Shown here: in pieces, positions 18,260-27,779 of the stretch
Numbering within the stretch: the first letter of the stretch is position 1
Layout: every line of letters begins with the position of its first letter
Assembly (NCBI GenBank): GCA_001303705.1
Contig: LJUI01000004.1
Location: 15,300-79,299, forward strand
Direction: 5' to 3'
Source of the DNA: a candidate division TA06 bacterium SM23_40
GTDB lineage: Bacteria; LJUI01; SM1-40
DNA: 64,000 bases
The notes under the pieces: generated by a model
The model's database searches: none
Seen by the model: only the letters and a program-made list of their open reading frames with translations
What the model was told of the DNA's origin: nothing
Program-made: the position numbers and the translations under genes

Positions 18260-19233
18260 GAAAATGGCTCTGGCTCTTCGTCAGGCTCATCGTCAGTGCG
18301 GGTCTGCTCGCCTTTCTGCTGAGCCGTATTGATCTCGCTCGGCTCGTCGAGCTCGTGCGCGGGGCCGATGTCCGCTTTCTTGCCTTACCGTTTATATCGC
18401 TCGTTGGGTTCATCATCATCGCTGCTTTTCGCTGGCGGATACTCCTCCGCTCCCTGGAGAAGCGTGTCGTGATGAGGCGGCTCGTCGCGTACTATTTTGT
18501 CGGCCTCTTCTTCAACAATTTCTTCCCCACCACAGTGGGAGGAGACGCACTGCGGGGGTACTATCTCTCTCGCGAGGGTTCGGCCAAATCCGAGGCGTTC
18601 GCGTCAGTCTTTGTGGAGCGGCTTTCCGGCATTGCCGCGCTGCTGATTCTTGCTCTGGTCGCCTCGGCTCTGATCTATGCGAGCATGGGAGATAGAACGA
18701 TCATCCTCTGGGTTTCCCTGGGGTTCGCCATCGCTGGAACGCTGACGCTCCTTCTCTTCAGCGTGTCTGTGGGGGCGGCTATTGAGCGCGGTCTAGCCCG
18801 GGTCACTATTTTCGGATCGGGAGCCAAGCTGACGAGGTTTCTCCGGGCATTGCGGTTCTATCGCGGCCAGAAGAGGGCGGTCGTTGCTGCAGTCGTCATC
18901 TCCTGCATCATTCAGTCGATCCACATCTACGCCAACTATCTCGTGGGGAGGGCCCTGGGTCTGGAGGTCCCACCACAGTACTACTTCCTATTCGTGCCCA
19001 TCATCACCGTAGCGGCCATGTTGCCGCTAACGATAAATGGGGTGGGTATCAGAGAAAACGCGTTTGTCTTGCTCTTCGGCCGCGTCGGGATGGGGGCGGC
19101 CGAGGCGACGTCAGTGTCGTTGCTCATATTCGGAACGTGGGTCGTCGTGAGCCTCATTGGCGGCGTGATCTTCCTTTTCGGCCCAGCGACCTGGAGGGTT
19201 GCTCCCGAACCCGGGACACCCCAGCGGCCGTAG
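18256..19233 (+). CDS. YbhN/AglD-like flippase-domain membrane protein (copy 1)
   Basis: This 325-residue protein has about eight hydrophobic segments and the pattern of the lysylphosphatidylglycerol synthase TM-region family (UPF0104). Visible motifs include FNNFFPTTVGGDALRGYYLSR in the first half and LPLTINGVGIRENAFVLLFG near the end. Members are annotated as flippase-like because of MprF and archaeal AglD, and several occur beside polyprenyl-phosphate glycosyltransferases. The GTG start overlaps the preceding TGA. A GT2 polyprenyl-phosphate sugar synthase follows immediately. Two further copies lie at 24795 and 27776. Family confident; flippase activity is inference. Confidence 0.88.
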   Translation: MRKWLWLFVRLIVSAGLLAFLLSRIDLARLVELVRGADVRFLALPFISLVGFIIIAAFRWRILLRSLEKRVVMRRLVAYYFVGLFFNNFFPTTVGGDALRGYYLSREGSAKSEAFASVFVERLSGIAALLILALVASALIYASMGDRTIILWVSLGFAIAGTLTLLLFSVSVGAAIERGLARVTIFGSGAKLTRFLRALRFYRGQKRAVVAAVVISCIIQSIHIYANYLVGRALGLEVPPQYYFLFVPIITVAAMLPLTINGVGIRENAFVLLFGRVGMGAAEATSVSLLIFGTWVVVSLIGGVIFLFGPATWRVAPEPGTPQRP

Positions 19234-19254
19234 GAGCGATCGGAGAGGGCAGTC

Positions 19255-20211
19255 GTGTCCGCAAGGGGAAATCGGGCGATGGAACAGAATGTCGATCGGG
19301 TATCGATAATAGTGCCGGCGCTCAATGAAGAGGAGAATGTGCCGGTCGTGGTACAGCGGATCTCCGAGATGATCGAGGAGAGTGGCCTCGACTGTGAGGC
19401 GATTTTGGTCGATGACGGCAGCACCGATGGCACGTATCAGGCTGGATTGCAGGCGCGGGAGCGTTATCCCTTCCTCAAGGTGGTCCGTCATCGGCGGAAC
19501 CGCGGTAAGACTGCCGCCCTTCTCACCGGGGCGGAGGAGGGTACAGGCGGGGTGCTCGTGCTGCTTGACGCCGATATGCAGTTCGATCCGGCAGAGGTGC
19601 CGAAGCTCGTAGCAGGGATCGAACAGGGCGCGGATCTCGTCTCCGGCCGGAAGGTGGGCAAGTACGAGAAACGTTTCGTATCGTGGATATACAATTTCCT
19701 ATGTCGACGGCTGTTTCACGTGACGGTGCACGATCTGAACGCGGTCAAGGCATTCAGGCGAGAGGTTCTTGAGGCCCTCGATCTCAGAAAGGACTGGCAT
19801 CGGTACCTGGTGGTACTCGCTGCAGAGAAAGGATTCACGATCGCCGAGGAGGAGGTGCAGCTCTATCCTCGTCTGCACGGCGAGACCAAGTACGGCGGCG
19901 TCGGGCGCATCGCAGTCGGTGTGCTCGATCTGATTGCAGTCAAGTTTCAGCTCTCCTTTATGCGCAAGCCGATGCTTCTGTTCGGCGGAACAGGAGCGTT
20001 CCTGCTCTTCTGCGGGATGATCGTCGGCTTCATCTCGCTGTACCTCCGTTTTGTGATGGAGATGGGCTTCCGGCCTCTGTTGTATCTCGTTATTTTGCTC
20101 GTCACCTCCGGGCTCCTGCTCTTCGCGCTGGGATTTCTGGCTGAGGCGATCGCGAACGTCCAGGAGAGGCTGGAGGGAGTTGAGCGGGCGGCGAAGAAGA
20201 GACACCTCTAG
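19255..20211 (+). CDS. GT2 polyprenyl-phosphate glycosyltransferase, DPM/GtrB-like with C-terminal membrane helices
   Basis: This 318-residue protein has an N-terminal GT-A domain with IVPALNEEENVPVVV, DDGSTDGT and the metal-binding LDADMQFDP. Two strong C-terminal transmembrane helices (about 245-268 and 280-302) follow an amphipathic segment. This is the layout of GtrB, ArnC and CsbB, which load a nucleotide sugar onto undecaprenyl phosphate. The start is GTG 19255 with GGAGAGG upstream; ATG 19279 is possible. It sits directly after flippase-like copy 1, giving a synthase-flippase pair. Confidence 0.9.
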   Translation: MSARGNRAMEQNVDRVSIIVPALNEEENVPVVVQRISEMIEESGLDCEAILVDDGSTDGTYQAGLQARERYPFLKVVRHRRNRGKTAALLTGAEEGTGGVLVLLDADMQFDPAEVPKLVAGIEQGADLVSGRKVGKYEKRFVSWIYNFLCRRLFHVTVHDLNAVKAFRREVLEALDLRKDWHRYLVVLAAEKGFTIAEEEVQLYPRLHGETKYGGVGRIAVGVLDLIAVKFQLSFMRKPMLLFGGTGAFLLFCGMIVGFISLYLRFVMEMGFRPLLYLVILLVTSGLLLFALGFLAEAIANVQERLEGVERAAKKRHL

Positions 20212-20601
20212 CCGCCCGGAGCCGCCAGAGACAGTAATCGTGCTCGGAGCGGGCTCCCGCCCCACAGTCTTCCCTAGAGTATGAATCCCCCTTCACAGGC
20301 GGACCGATGCCCGATTCACCAGGGCTGCCCCCTGGCGATGCCCCGATCGACCCGTGGTACGGCCGAGGTCTGGGGAGGAATGAACGACGCCCTATCTACC
20401 CCAGCGGAATGGGTTTTTCCCTTGACTTCCCTAGAGATATGGCATAGGTTGAGGGGCAAGTGTGAGGGTTCAGCGGTCGGTCTCCGTCCGGATTCGGGGT
20501 GGCCCACCCAGAACGGGTGTGTCGAAGGGGGGGTGGTCTATTCAGAGTCCTCTCCGCATCCTGGTCGAGACGACCGTACCGGCTATTTGACGAGGTGATC
20601 C
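20212..20601 (+). other. 390-bp intergenic region with promoter and leader
   Basis: No gene is supported here. A frame open from 20281 to 20598 crosses the promoter and has no family features or credible ribosome-binding site. The first half contains a perfect hairpin CCAGGG-ctgcc-CCCTGG (20319-20335) without a T-run. The second half holds the promoter at 20422 and a leader of about 145 bases with short inverted repeats (GGGTGG/CCACCC near 20500). No riboswitch was recognised. Confidence 0.5.
20422..20450 (+). promoter_or_regulatory. Sigma-70 promoter upstream of ugd
   Basis: TTGACT (20422-20427), a 17-bp spacer and TAGGTT (20445-20450), preceded by GGGTTTTTCC. It is nearly a copy of the promoter at 15013, so the two halves of the polysaccharide locus are probably expressed together. 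Confidence 0.8.
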
Positions 20602-21900
20602 ATGAAGGTCGGAATCATCGGTTCAGGATATGTCGGATTGGTGACCGGCGCGTGTTTCGCTGAAATGGGAAACGATGTCATCTGCGTCGACAATGACGAG
20701 GCGAAGATCGACATGCTGAAGCGCGGCGAGATGCCGATCTATGAGCCTGGACTCGGCGATCTGGTAGCCCGCAACACAGCAGACGGCAGGCTCGCGTTCA
20801 CAACGTCGATAGAGGAGGCAGTTGACGCGTGCATGGTGCTCTTCATCGCCGTTGGCACACCATCAAAGGATGATGGCGAGGCAGATCTTTCTGCCGTCGA
20901 GGCAGTGTCCCGCAAGATCGCGGAGTGCATGAAGGAGTACCGTCTGGTCGTTGAGAAGAGTACGGTGCCGGTGCAGACCGGCGCCTGGATCAGGCGAACG
21001 CTCGAACGGTACAACCCGGACGGGGCTGAGTTCGACGTGGCGTCGAACCCGGAGTTCCTCCGAGAAGGATCGGCGATCGGAGACTTCATGCATCCGGACC
21101 GTGTTGTCATCGGGGTAGAATCGGAACAGGCTCGTACGATATTGCTCGATCTCTATGCGCCCCTCGAGTGTCTCATCGTGGTCACAGATATCGAGAGCGC
21201 CGAGATGATCAAGCACGCGAGTAATTCGTTTCTTGCCATGAAAATATCATTCGTGAATGCAGTGGCTAATATCTGTGAGAGGGCAGGGGCAGATGTCACT
21301 CAGGTTGCCGCTGGGATGGGATATGACCATCGCATCGGCAAGGAATTTCTGCGCGCCGGTGTTGGCTTCGGCGGTATCTGTTTTCCCAAGGACCTCCAGG
21401 CGTTTCGCAAGATAGCTGAGAGTTTCGGATATGATTTCGGGCTGCTCAAAGAGGTTGAGAAGATCAACGAAGAGATGAAGCGGCTGGCGGTGGAGAAGGT
21501 GCGAGAGGCGCTCTGGGTATTGAAGGGAAAGACGGTGGGGGTGCTGTGGCTGTCGTTCAAGCCGAATACCGATGACATGAGGCGGGCGCCTGCCGTCGAC
21601 ATCATCAATTATCTCCTGGAGGAGGAGGCCACTGTACGGGTGTATGATCCCGTGGCGATGGATAGGGCGAAGACGATACTCAGTGATGTTACGTTCTGCA
21701 AAGATCCGTATGAGGTCTGCGCCGGCAGCGACGCGCTTCTCATTGTGACGGAGTGGGAGGAGTTTGCGAACCTCGATTACGCTCACGTGGCGAAGCTCAT
21801 GCTTACCCCGATCCTGATAGACGGCAGGAATATGCTCGACCCCGACAACATGCGGGAACTCGGCTTCGTCTATCGGGGGATTGGCCGTGCGACTCGATGA
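20602..21900 (+). CDS. ugd: UDP-glucose 6-dehydrogenase
   Basis: This enzyme oxidises UDP-glucose to UDP-glucuronate with two NAD+. The 432-residue protein has the N-terminal NAD motif GSGYVGLVTGACFAEMGN and the middle signature EFLREGSAIGDFMHPDR. The active-site cysteine is C260 within GFGGICFPKD, where the usual serine before the Cys is Ile. The C-terminal UDP-binding domain begins at about 315. The N-terminus is of the Ugd/TuaD type, not the WbpA/UDP-GlcNAc type. The ATG follows GAGGTGATCC. It supplies glucuronate or derived pentoses to the surrounding glycan locus. Confidence 0.95.
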   Translation: MKVGIIGSGYVGLVTGACFAEMGNDVICVDNDEAKIDMLKRGEMPIYEPGLGDLVARNTADGRLAFTTSIEEAVDACMVLFIAVGTPSKDDGEADLSAVEAVSRKIAECMKEYRLVVEKSTVPVQTGAWIRRTLERYNPDGAEFDVASNPEFLREGSAIGDFMHPDRVVIGVESEQARTILLDLYAPLECLIVVTDIESAEMIKHASNSFLAMKISFVNAVANICERAGADVTQVAAGMGYDHRIGKEFLRAGVGFGGICFPKDLQAFRKIAESFGYDFGLLKEVEKINEEMKRLAVEKVREALWVLKGKTVGVLWLSFKPNTDDMRRAPAVDIINYLLEEEATVRVYDPVAMDRAKTILSDVTFCKDPYEVCAGSDALLIVTEWEEFANLDYAHVAKLMLTPILIDGRNMLDPDNMRELGFVYRGIGRATR

Positions 21901-21975
21901 CTGCCTCACAGGCTCTCTTGCCGCGCGAGGCGACATCATGGGGCTCAATGAACGTGAGGAGGTATTGGAGATCGG

Positions 21976-23850
21976 ATGGGCCGGCGCAGGAAACGTGCAG
22001 CAGAAGAATCGAAGACGAAAGGCAACAGTAGATCCAGGAAGAAGCAGCGCCCTGCGGTCGGGGCCGCCCCTCAGCGAAGGGCTACCGATGCGGGAGGGAA
22101 GGTGCAGGGTGATACTGCTTCCGAGACGGCTGCTGCCAGAGTCGCTCCGGAAGAAGGGCATCGGGACGAACGCGAAGAGAGAGCGGTCTCTCTCGATGAG
22201 AGGGCCGAATCTGGGTACGAGAGCAGGCTGTGGCTCACGTCGGCGGCCAGGAAGGCACCTCTCATCACACTCGTGGTGATCCTGCTCCTTGCAGGCCTCT
22301 TCGGCGCTCTCCTCTTCGATCCGAAGCCGAGTGTCGGCGGCGACAATGCCCATTATCTTCTCCTGGCGAAAGCCCTGGCTACCGGTAGAGGCTATCGATC
22401 GATCGAATCGCCGGGAGACCCACCTCATACCCATTTCCCATTCGGCTACCCCATGCTGTTGACCCCGCTCGTTCGTCTCATTCCGGGGAGCATTCTCCCG
22501 CCGAAGATGTTGTCCCTGGTGCTGTTCGTAGGGTCGCTTCTTCTCCTGTACCCACTCCTGACGCCGCGGATCGGATATGGCCTCACTCTGAGCGTACTTG
22601 CCTTGCTCGCCATCAGCCCCATTATGCTCGAATTCTCGCACTGGGCCCTGTCGGAAATCCCCTTTCTCTTCTTCACGATTCTGTCGATGATACTCTTCAG
22701 CGCTGCAGAGAGGGGGGGGAGAAGGTCGTGGTGGTGGTTTGCCTTGGGATCACTGTGTCTGGTGTGGACATTCTACATCAGAACAGTCGGCATTGCTCTG
22801 GTGATCGCGGTGCTAGTCCGTCTCGCGTGGAGACGGTCGTTCAAGAGGGCTGCGCTGCTTCTGATCATAGTGGTCTTGCTGGCAGCACCCTGGATGATCC
22901 GCAACGCGATACTGCCATCGGATGTAGGTGATCCGGCGACCGCGAGCTACATCTCTCAGGCGATGATGGTGAGCGCGTTCGATCCGGAGGCGGGAACACT
23001 TACGGCACGTGAGTACCTGGTGCGGGTGTTCCGCATCGTCAGCGCCTACTGCAATCGTGTACTGCCCAAAGTCATCCTGCCGCCTCTCTGGGCGAGCGAA
23101 TCGCTCTTTGAGCTCCCTCAGATCGCAAAAGCATTCGTATGGCCCCTCATCCTGGGCCTCACACTGTTGGGACTGTTCCTGCAGCTGAGGAGAAGGCCCG
23201 CTCTGTTCGACATCTATGTCATTGCTTACCTCCTGGTTCTCTGGGGGTGGGCGAACAAGAATATAGCCGCGGGGCCACGGTATCTGTTGCCCGTGCTCCC
23301 GTTCCTCTTTGTCTACTTTCTCGAGGGATGTGACCGGGTACTCAAATGGTCGGTTCCTCAGCGAAGCACACTGCTTCCCCTCGTCCTCGTTTGTGTTCTT
23401 CTAGTAACAGGTACTTGGGTTCTTCTTCCTCCCGTGTCATCGAACCTTGCCGACCTATCGGCGTATATAGCCGGTGATCCCTTTGCCGGATATTCCGACT
23501 CATGGGCCAATTTCTTCTCAGTAGCGCTCTTTGCCTACGACAAGATACCTCGTGATGCCATCATCATGACGCGCAAGCCCGCACTCTTCTATCTCTACTC
23601 GCATCGGAAATCGGTGATCTATCCCTATACTCGGGATGAAGAGAAACTATATGAGGCGTTAGCCGAAAACAACGTTGACTTCGTCCTGGTGGATGCGTTC
23701 CGCTGGACGAAGACGACACAGAGGTACCTCATCCCTGCCATACTGGCAAGGGTCGATCGGTTCAGAGTCATCTGCGTTACGATCCCGCCGAAGACCTATC
23801 TGCTCCAGGTACTTGGTGATCCACGAGAGTGGTCAGGAGGAGAAGAGTGA
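21976..23850 (+). CDS. GT39/ArnT-like GT-C glycosyltransferase with disordered N-terminus
   Basis: The first 90 residues are basic, low-complexity and presumably cytosolic. A transmembrane helix (about 97-115) leads into the first external loop, whose VGGDNAHYLLLAKAL matches the acidic catalytic loop of PMT/ArnT-type GT-C enzymes. About ten further helices follow and a periplasmic C-terminal part begins near residue 530. Such enzymes transfer a sugar from a polyprenyl-phosphate donor to lipid or protein on the outer face of the membrane. The ATG follows GGAG; the start is not otherwise constrained. A polyprenyl-phosphate GT2 gene overlaps its stop. Confidence 0.85.
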   Translation: MGRRRKRAAEESKTKGNSRSRKKQRPAVGAAPQRRATDAGGKVQGDTASETAAARVAPEEGHRDEREERAVSLDERAESGYESRLWLTSAARKAPLITLVVILLLAGLFGALLFDPKPSVGGDNAHYLLLAKALATGRGYRSIESPGDPPHTHFPFGYPMLLTPLVRLIPGSILPPKMLSLVLFVGSLLLLYPLLTPRIGYGLTLSVLALLAISPIMLEFSHWALSEIPFLFFTILSMILFSAAERGGRRSWWWFALGSLCLVWTFYIRTVGIALVIAVLVRLAWRRSFKRAALLLIIVVLLAAPWMIRNAILPSDVGDPATASYISQAMMVSAFDPEAGTLTAREYLVRVFRIVSAYCNRVLPKVILPPLWASESLFELPQIAKAFVWPLILGLTLLGLFLQLRRRPALFDIYVIAYLLVLWGWANKNIAAGPRYLLPVLPFLFVYFLEGCDRVLKWSVPQRSTLLPLVLVCVLLVTGTWVLLPPVSSNLADLSAYIAGDPFAGYSDSWANFFSVALFAYDKIPRDAIIMTRKPALFYLYSHRKSVIYPYTRDEEKLYEALAENNVDFVLVDAFRWTKTTQRYLIPAILARVDRFRVICVTIPPKTYLLQVLGDPREWSGGEE

Positions 23851-24743
23851 GAGAGTCCACTGGGACTAGTGGAGAGAGAAAGCCACTCGTGAGCGTCGTC
23901 ATCCCGGCGTTCAACGAGGAAGAAGCCATCGCCGATGAACTGAGAGAGATTACGACGGTGATGGACCGATCGGAATATCAGTATGAATTGATCGTGATCG
24001 ATGATGGTTCGACAGACCGCACCGGCGAGATCGCGAAGGCCTCCGGCGCTACGGTGATCCGGCATCCGGTTAATAAGGGCAGCGGTGCATCTCGCCGTAC
24101 GGGGATTCATAACTCGCAGGGAGAGATTATCGTGATGGCCGATGCTGACGGCACGTACCCCTGCTATCAGATTCCCGAACTTCTCAAGTGGCTCCCGGAG
24201 TACGACCAGGTGGTGGGGGCGAGACACACGGAAGAGGGCACGTTGAAGCTATTGCGAATGCCGACCAAGTGGTTCATTCGCCACCTGGCCTGCTTTTTGA
24301 GCGGGAAAGAGATACCCGACCTCAATTCGGGGTTGCGAGCTTTCAAGCGTGATGTGATGCTCAAGTTCGTCGACTTCATACCGGACGGATTCTCCTGCGT
24401 TACGACTATGACCCTTTCTTTCTTGACAAACGGGTATACCATCAAGTACGTGCCGATCGAATACTTTCGACGGGTGGGAAAGTCGAAGTTCCATCCCGTT
24501 CGAGATACCTACAATTATATGCTGCTCGTAGTGCGCATGATCATGTACTACAATCCGCTTAAAATCTTTGTTCCCGTCGGGATGGCGATCTTGGTTGCCG
24601 GTCTCGCCAAGGCAGTGCGCGATATGATTGTCTACTACTTCAAGGTGACAGGGTCTGCGATCGTGGCGATCAGTGTTGGCGTCCAGATCATCGTGGTCGG
24701 CCTTCTGGCCGATCTGATTGTGAAGCGGGTCGGGAAGACGTAA
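23847..24743 (+). CDS. GT2 polyprenyl-phosphate glycosyltransferase (DPM/DPG synthase-like)
   Basis: This 298-residue protein has the GT-A motifs VVIPAFNEEEAI, DDGSTDRTGE and MADADGTYP, plus the late LNSGLRAFKRDVM segment common in dolichyl-phosphate sugar synthases. Two hydrophobic helices follow near residues 225-250 and 262-288. The GTG at 23847 overlaps the preceding TGA and has AGGAGGAG 4-10 bases upstream; the upstream GTG 23829 is less likely. Flippase-like copy 2 follows 51 bp downstream. Sugar specificity cannot be read from sequence. Confidence 0.9.
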   Translation: MRESTGTSGERKPLVSVVIPAFNEEEAIADELREITTVMDRSEYQYELIVIDDGSTDRTGEIAKASGATVIRHPVNKGSGASRRTGIHNSQGEIIVMADADGTYPCYQIPELLKWLPEYDQVVGARHTEEGTLKLLRMPTKWFIRHLACFLSGKEIPDLNSGLRAFKRDVMLKFVDFIPDGFSCVTTMTLSFLTNGYTIKYVPIEYFRRVGKSKFHPVRDTYNYMLLVVRMIMYYNPLKIFVPVGMAILVAGLAKAVRDMIVYYFKVTGSAIVAISVGVQIIVVGLLADLIVKRVGKT

Positions 24744-24794
24744 TTGCTCCGAGCGGAAACCGGATTTCGAGCGGCTCTGTCTACCTGAGAGCGG

Positions 24795-25820
24795 ATGACA
24801 ACCGGAGAGCTTGTGGTGGAGGCCGATATAGTACCAACGAAGGGGTATCGCGGGCTTCGGCATCGTCTAGTGATCTTCGCCTCGGCCCTGGTTGGTGTCG
24901 GCCTGATTGTTGTGCTGTTGTCCTTCATCGATCCGAGAACGATCATAATGCTCTGCTCGCAGCTCGACCCACGCTGGGGGCTCGCGGGCGCGCTATGCTA
25001 CGGTGCGACCTATCTCTTCCGTGCTGCTCGTTTTCAGGTTCTGCTTGCGGAACGTCGCACCGCGATCGGGCGTATGTATTCGGTAGCCTGCGTCCACGGG
25101 ATGCTCAATCACCTCTTGCCGATGCGGTTCGGGGAGGTCTCGTATCTCTATCTCGTGAGGAGAGCCTTCGGCGTGAGTCTAGGAGAGGCGGCTGTTTCCC
25201 TCCTGGTGGCACGGCTGTTCGATTACATGGTCGTATCGACCATCTTCATGATCGCCGCCGTGCGGGTTCTCCCCGAACTTCCCGGTGGCGTGGGCTGGTA
25301 CCTGGTAGGTGCCGCAGCACTCGCGGCTCTCGCAGTGCTGGGGCTGATCCTGGCCGTGCGCTTGAGCCACCGGCTACAGACGTGGGGAGCGAGAATCAGG
25401 CAGGAGAGGCGTCGTGGCGTTCTGAGCTGGGTCGGTCAGAAGCTCGACGAGGTCGCGAGGGCATTTGACTCCGCCTCGCGTGCCCGGGTCTACATGCGGG
25501 TGCTAGGACTGTCAGTACTCGTCTGGGGCGGCGTCTTTGGCACGTTCTACTGCCTGTTGCGTGGGTTGGGATTTGGTGTGAGCCCGTGGCTCGCGATCGT
25601 CGGAGGAACCTTTGCCGTCCTTACAAGCGTGCTTCCGTTGAGTGGTGTCGGGAGCTTCGGCACACTGGAGGCCGGCTGGACCGCTGGTTTTCTGTTGATC
25701 GGATTTGAGAGAGAGCAGGCGATCGCGAGCGGGTTTGCGGTGCATCTCCTCTTGTTCGCAATGGTTATTCTTCTCGGCCTTGTTGGTGCGGCTGCGATTG
25801 CCGTGGGTCGAAAACGATGA
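24795..25820 (+). CDS. YbhN/AglD-like flippase-domain membrane protein (copy 2)
   Basis: This 341-residue protein has about eight hydrophobic segments. The family pattern is seen in MLNHLLPMRFGEVSYLYLVRR (first half) and LPLSGVGSFGTLEAGWTAGF (near the end), the same two places as in copies 1 and 3. It is only loosely similar to copy 1, so it is not a recent tandem duplicate. It lies between a polyprenyl-phosphate GT2 gene and a GT4 gene, and its stop overlaps the latter (ATGA). Transport of lipid-linked sugar is the likely role, by context. Confidence 0.87.
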   Translation: MTTGELVVEADIVPTKGYRGLRHRLVIFASALVGVGLIVVLLSFIDPRTIIMLCSQLDPRWGLAGALCYGATYLFRAARFQVLLAERRTAIGRMYSVACVHGMLNHLLPMRFGEVSYLYLVRRAFGVSLGEAAVSLLVARLFDYMVVSTIFMIAAVRVLPELPGGVGWYLVGAAALAALAVLGLILAVRLSHRLQTWGARIRQERRRGVLSWVGQKLDEVARAFDSASRARVYMRVLGLSVLVWGGVFGTFYCLLRGLGFGVSPWLAIVGGTFAVLTSVLPLSGVGSFGTLEAGWTAGFLLIGFEREQAIASGFAVHLLLFAMVILLGLVGAAAIAVGRKR

Positions 25821-27022
25821 AGGTGTTGTTTATCGTCACCGCTTTTCAGCGCCATGAAAAAGACGTCATCACTCCCTGGCTTCTCGAGACGATCAAGAGT
25901 CTCGGCGATCTCGGTATCGAGGTCACGGTGTTTGCTCCCTCATACCGTGGGCTCGCCGATCACACCATTAAAGGTATCCCTGTCAAGCGGTTCCGCTACT
26001 TCTTCCGTCGATGGGAGAACCTGACCCACGAAGAGACGACGCCCGACCGCCTGAAACGCGGTCTCTTTTACAAGGGACTGGTGGCATTCTATGTCCTGGG
26101 CGGTATGATTGGCATTATGCGACTCTGCGCCCGCGAACGGTACGACATTATTCATGTCCACTGGCCCTTCCCTCATGCGCTCTTCGGCTATCTGGGGCGT
26201 TGGATGTGCGGAGGACGACTTGTCTGCACGTTCTACGGGGTAGAGCTCCAGTGGGTGCTCAACAAGATGCCGGCGTTTCGCCCATTTCTCAAATGGGCGG
26301 CACGGGTTTCGGATGAGGTTGTCGCTATCTCGAGCTACACGGCAGCGATGCTCCGCAACGTGGAAGATGTTCCGATTCGCGTCATTCCGTACGGCATCTC
26401 AGTCCGGGAGTTATCACCGCCTGTCAGACGGTCTTCCGGACCGGCGACGATCCTGTTTGTGGGGAGACTGGTAGAGCGGAAGGGTGTGGCCTTTCTGATA
26501 GATGCGTTCCAGAACCTGTGCAGGTCGTCCGATGTTCGGTTGGTGATAGTGGGAGATGGGCCGGAGAGACGGGCTCTTGAACAGAGAGCTCGTTCGAGGG
26601 GCATAGAAGGGGAGGTCCGGTTTGTCGGCCAGGTGGAAGCGGATCGACTCAAAGAGTGGTACAGGGCCTCTGATATCTTTGTGCTCCCCGCAGTCTTCGA
26701 TTCGAAGGGAGATACCGAAGGGTTGGGAGTGGTGCTTCTTGAGGCGTTGAGCCACGGGAAGGCGGTAATCGCCAGTCGCGTCGGCGGTATCGTAGACATA
26801 GTAGAAGACGGCAAGACGGGTCTTCTCGTCGAGGAGAAGGACGCGACGGCACTTGCGCGTGCGATTGAGCGCCTTCTCTCCGATCATGAGCTGTATCGCC
26901 ATATCGTCGAGGAGGGACAGAAGAGAGTCCGAGAGAGATTTCTCATCGGAGCTGTTGCCGGGCGGCTGGCGGAGACCTACGGGGCGCGAACGACAGCCCG
27001 TACTCCGGAATCGACGGATTAG
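25817..27022 (+). CDS. Glycosyltransferase family 4
   Basis: This 401-residue GT-B protein has an N-terminal domain containing IIHVHWPFPHALFGYL and a donor domain starting with ILFVGRLVERKGVAFLIDAF. The motif GLGVVLLEALSHGKAVIAS carries the EX7E glutamates. The last 20 residues are variable. It is coupled to flippase copy 2 through ATGA and followed after 4 bp by a methyltransferase. Likely a cytoplasmic glycan-assembly enzyme. Confidence 0.92.
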   Translation: MKVLFIVTAFQRHEKDVITPWLLETIKSLGDLGIEVTVFAPSYRGLADHTIKGIPVKRFRYFFRRWENLTHEETTPDRLKRGLFYKGLVAFYVLGGMIGIMRLCARERYDIIHVHWPFPHALFGYLGRWMCGGRLVCTFYGVELQWVLNKMPAFRPFLKWAARVSDEVVAISSYTAAMLRNVEDVPIRVIPYGISVRELSPPVRRSSGPATILFVGRLVERKGVAFLIDAFQNLCRSSDVRLVIVGDGPERRALEQRARSRGIEGEVRFVGQVEADRLKEWYRASDIFVLPAVFDSKGDTEGLGVVLLEALSHGKAVIASRVGGIVDIVEDGKTGLLVEEKDATALARAIERLLSDHELYRHIVEEGQKRVRERFLIGAVAGRLAETYGARTTARTPESTD

Positions 27023-27026
27023 AATA

Positions 27027-27779
27027 ATGCGTGACTACTATCGTCAGGTTTCCGCATCAACGAGGTACCGCGATTCGCGCCGAAAGAAGGCGAAACTGAT
27101 AGCGGACGTAATCGGGGAATTACTTGACGACGCGCAGATGATTATCGATCTGGGGTCGGGAACAGGCCTCATCAAGCAGTACCTCAGTCAGAAGATCAAG
27201 AAGCCGATTCTGGGCATAGAGGTGGACCCGGATTTCATAGTGCAGAAGGAAGATACCGCTATTGGAACGGTGACCGAACTTCCCGTGAAGGACAATTCCG
27301 TAGATCTTGTCCTCTGCAACCATCTCTATGAGCACGTGCAGGACCGGTCGGCGCTGTTCTCAGAGATGCGGAGGGTACTCGCCCCGTCGGGAAGGATCTA
27401 TTTGACGGTCGGGAACAGGTTCCAGCTCATGGAGCCACACTACCGCCTGCCGTTTCTCAGTTGGTGTCCTGTATGGCTTGCGAACACCTATCTGCGGGTA
27501 ACCAGACGGGGGAGTGACTACCGTGATATACACTTTCCCACGTATGGCGAGCTGGTTCGTGCCGTGCGTGCTCAGTGTCTTGAGGCCGACGATATTACGT
27601 TCGATGTGCTCTTCCGTCGCAGGCGTCTGATGAGCACACCGCTGAGGAGAGTCCTGTTGTGGGTGCTGCTCCGCCTTCCTGACAGGCTGCGGCGCGTGCT
27701 CCTGAGATGGCTGACACCTCAGTGGTTCTTGCTGCTCCATCATCAGCAGGCTGGCCGAACCATGTGGCACGGATCGTGA
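27027..27779 (+). CDS. Class I SAM-dependent methyltransferase
   Basis: This 250-residue protein has motif I IDLGSGTGLIKQYL, an acidic residue at the end of strand 2 (GIEVDPDF), and the post-motif region NHLYEHVQDRSALFSEMRRV typical of Methyltransf_11 enzymes. The C-terminus is basic with a hydrophobic stretch, perhaps membrane-associating. The frame is open back to 26853 inside the GT4 gene, but ATG 27027 lies just after the GT4 stop and starts the conserved domain. It probably methylates a sugar or lipid intermediate of this locus; target unknown. Confidence 0.85.
   Translation: MRDYYRQVSASTRYRDSRRKKAKLIADVIGELLDDAQMIIDLGSGTGLIKQYLSQKIKKPILGIEVDPDFIVQKEDTAIGTVTELPVKDNSVDLVLCNHLYEHVQDRSALFSEMRRVLAPSGRIYLTVGNRFQLMEPHYRLPFLSWCPVWLANTYLRVTRRGSDYRDIHFPTYGELVRAVRAQCLEADDITFDVLFRRRRLMSTPLRRVLLWVLLRLPDRLRRVLLRWLTPQWFLLLHHQQAGRTMWHGS

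Noticed and set aside
20281-20598. 105-codon plus-strand ORF before ugd
   Set aside because: It contains the strong promoter at 20422, has no credible ribosome-binding site and no recognisable sequence.
20450-20601. Possible riboswitch in the ugd leader
   Set aside because: Only short inverted repeats are visible and no conserved core of a known class could be found.
21247-22641. 464-codon minus-strand ORF across ugd and the GT39-like gene
   Set aside because: It spans two genes with conserved motifs on the other strand, and its translation is low-complexity with no family pattern.
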